Assembly: GCA_947478405.1 (NCBI GenBank)
Contig: CANJVX010000007.1
Location: 1-64,000, forward strand
Direction of reading: 5' to 3'
DNA: 64,000 bases
Origin: Beijerinckiaceae bacterium
GTDB taxonomy: Bacteria > Pseudomonadota > Alphaproteobacteria > Rhizobiales > Beijerinckiaceae
Shown here: in pieces, positions 63,500 to 64,000 of the stretch
Numbering within the stretch: position 1 is the stretch's first letter
How the letters are laid out: every line of letters starts with the position of its first letter
Made by a program: the position numbers and the translations under genes
The notes under the pieces: generated by a model
Database searches by the model: none
What the model was told of the DNA's origin: nothing
The model's input: the letters and a program-made list of their open reading frames with translations, nothing else

Positions 63500-64000
63500 G
63501 TGCCGTCTTCCGCGTCGAAAACAGCTGCCGTGATCGGGGCGGGCCCCGCAGGCCTGATGGCCGCGCAGGAAATGGCGCGCGCCGGGCTGGCGGTGACCAT
63601 TTTCGACCGCATGCCCTCGCCTGCGCGTAAATTTCTGCTGGCGGGTCGTGGCGGGCTCAATCTGACCCATACCGAGCCGCTTGAAACTTTCATGACGCGC
63701 TATGGCACCAGTGCTCCGCAACTGCACCCGATGATCGAGGCTTTCACGCCCGACATGCTGCGCACTTGGAGTGAAGATTTGGGAGAGCCTACTTTTGCGG
63801 GGTCCAGCGGGCGTGTCTTCCCTAAAAGCTTCAAAGCCTCGCCTCTGTTGCGTGCGCTTTTGCGCCGACTGGATGATCTGGGTGTGCGTTTGTTCGCGCG
63901 CCATTCTTTTGCGGGCTTTGATGAGCGTGGCTTGCCCATTCTTCTTGATGCTCAGCAGTTGCGTGTGACAAAGCATTTCGATGTGCATGTTTTTGCATTG
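63500..64000 (+). CDS. HI0933-type FAD-dependent flavoprotein, N-terminal part (cut by window edge)
   Basis: From GTG 63500 the plus strand reads open to the right edge. The protein starts with a dinucleotide-binding motif VIGAGPAGLMAAQEMA, then FDRMPSPARKFLLAGRGGLN with the LTHTEP block, and SSGRVFPKSFKASPLL. This matches the HI0933/TIGR03862 family of predicted flavoproteins. The start could also be TTG 63488; no strong ribosome site is seen. The C-terminal half is outside the window. Confidence 0.82.
   Translation, partial: MPSSASKTAAVIGAGPAGLMAAQEMARAGLAVTIFDRMPSPARKFLLAGRGGLNLTHTEPLETFMTRYGTSAPQLHPMIEAFTPDMLRTWSEDLGEPTFAGSSGRVFPKSFKASPLLRALLRRLDDLGVRLFARHSFAGFDERGLPILLDAQQLRVTKHFDVHVFAL

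Noticed and set aside
1-64000. tRNA or rRNA genes
   Set aside because: I looked through the gaps for tRNA acceptor and T-loop patterns and found none; a tRNAscan-SE run would settle this.

Overview
The window looks like a chromosomal segment of an alphaproteobacterium, most likely in the order Hyphomicrobiales (Rhizobiales). The evidence is the alphaproteobacterial-only or alpha-enriched families it carries (GapR/DUF2312, TrcR/DUF1013, RcdA/DUF1465, DUF1192, DUF4164, DUF1244, the alpha-type SerC), the zapA - 6S RNA - 5-formyltetrahydrofolate cyclo-ligase order, the tkt-gap-pgk-fba cluster with a class I aldolase, and the tolQRAB-pal-cpoB-tilS-ftsH and ruvCAB neighbourhoods. I cannot name the genus. 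Nearly all of the DNA is coding and no gap exceeds 300 bases. I saw no tRNA, rRNA, CRISPR array, prophage or classical insertion sequence.

Layout. 0-9 kb: an M3 oligopeptidase cut by the left edge, an NtrC-like response regulator without the GAFTGA loop, two envelope enzymes (L,D-transpeptidase and a DUF882/M15 peptidase) and a three-gene ABC importer. 9-24 kb: GapR, N-formylglutamate amidohydrolase, pyruvate kinase, a TPR lipoprotein, rpsU, purEK, two divergent DUF465 genes, a TSUP exporter, two acyl-CoA synthetases, TrcR, a quinone oxidoreductase, DUF1192, RcdA and rpmE. 24-34 kb: an MsbA-like exporter, a MotA/MotB-like ion-channel pair, inositol monophosphatase, a Sel1-repeat protein, a ThiE-like protein, YebC, a YmdB-like phosphoesterase, formyl-THF cyclo-ligase, 6S RNA, a BrnTA toxin-antitoxin, zapA and DUF4164. 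34-40 kb: transketolase, GAPDH, phosphoglycerate kinase and aldolase, all in one direction. 40-50 kb: a DUF559 nuclease-like gene inside inverted repeats, ftsH, tilS and the whole Tol-Pal system through ybgC. 50-64 kb: a MazEF-type toxin-antitoxin, ruvBAC, a tandem hairpin array, a second TSUP exporter, an ArsC-like reductase, glmM, serC, an EamA transporter, purA, a membrane-anchored unknown protein, rpoH, an RluA-type pseudouridine synthase and the start of an HI0933-type flavoprotein.

Most genes are housekeeping: central carbon metabolism, purine and serine synthesis, the cell envelope, DNA repair and cell-cycle control. The accessory layer is small but structured. Two toxin-antitoxin pairs sit inside conserved housekeeping clusters, each beside a clear inverted-repeat operator. 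A dispersed palindromic repeat is present in five copies, and every copy lies in a gap between converging genes.

The strongest candidate for something undescribed is the ~554-base unit at 40181-40734. It is a 127-residue PD-(D/E)XK-like DUF559 gene flanked by inverted ~55-base repeats. Each repeat folds into two hairpins, and one hairpin differs between the two copies while keeping its base pairing. A palindrome also overlaps the DUF559 start codon. Further structured leaders precede tolQ, purA, trcR and the ABC importer.
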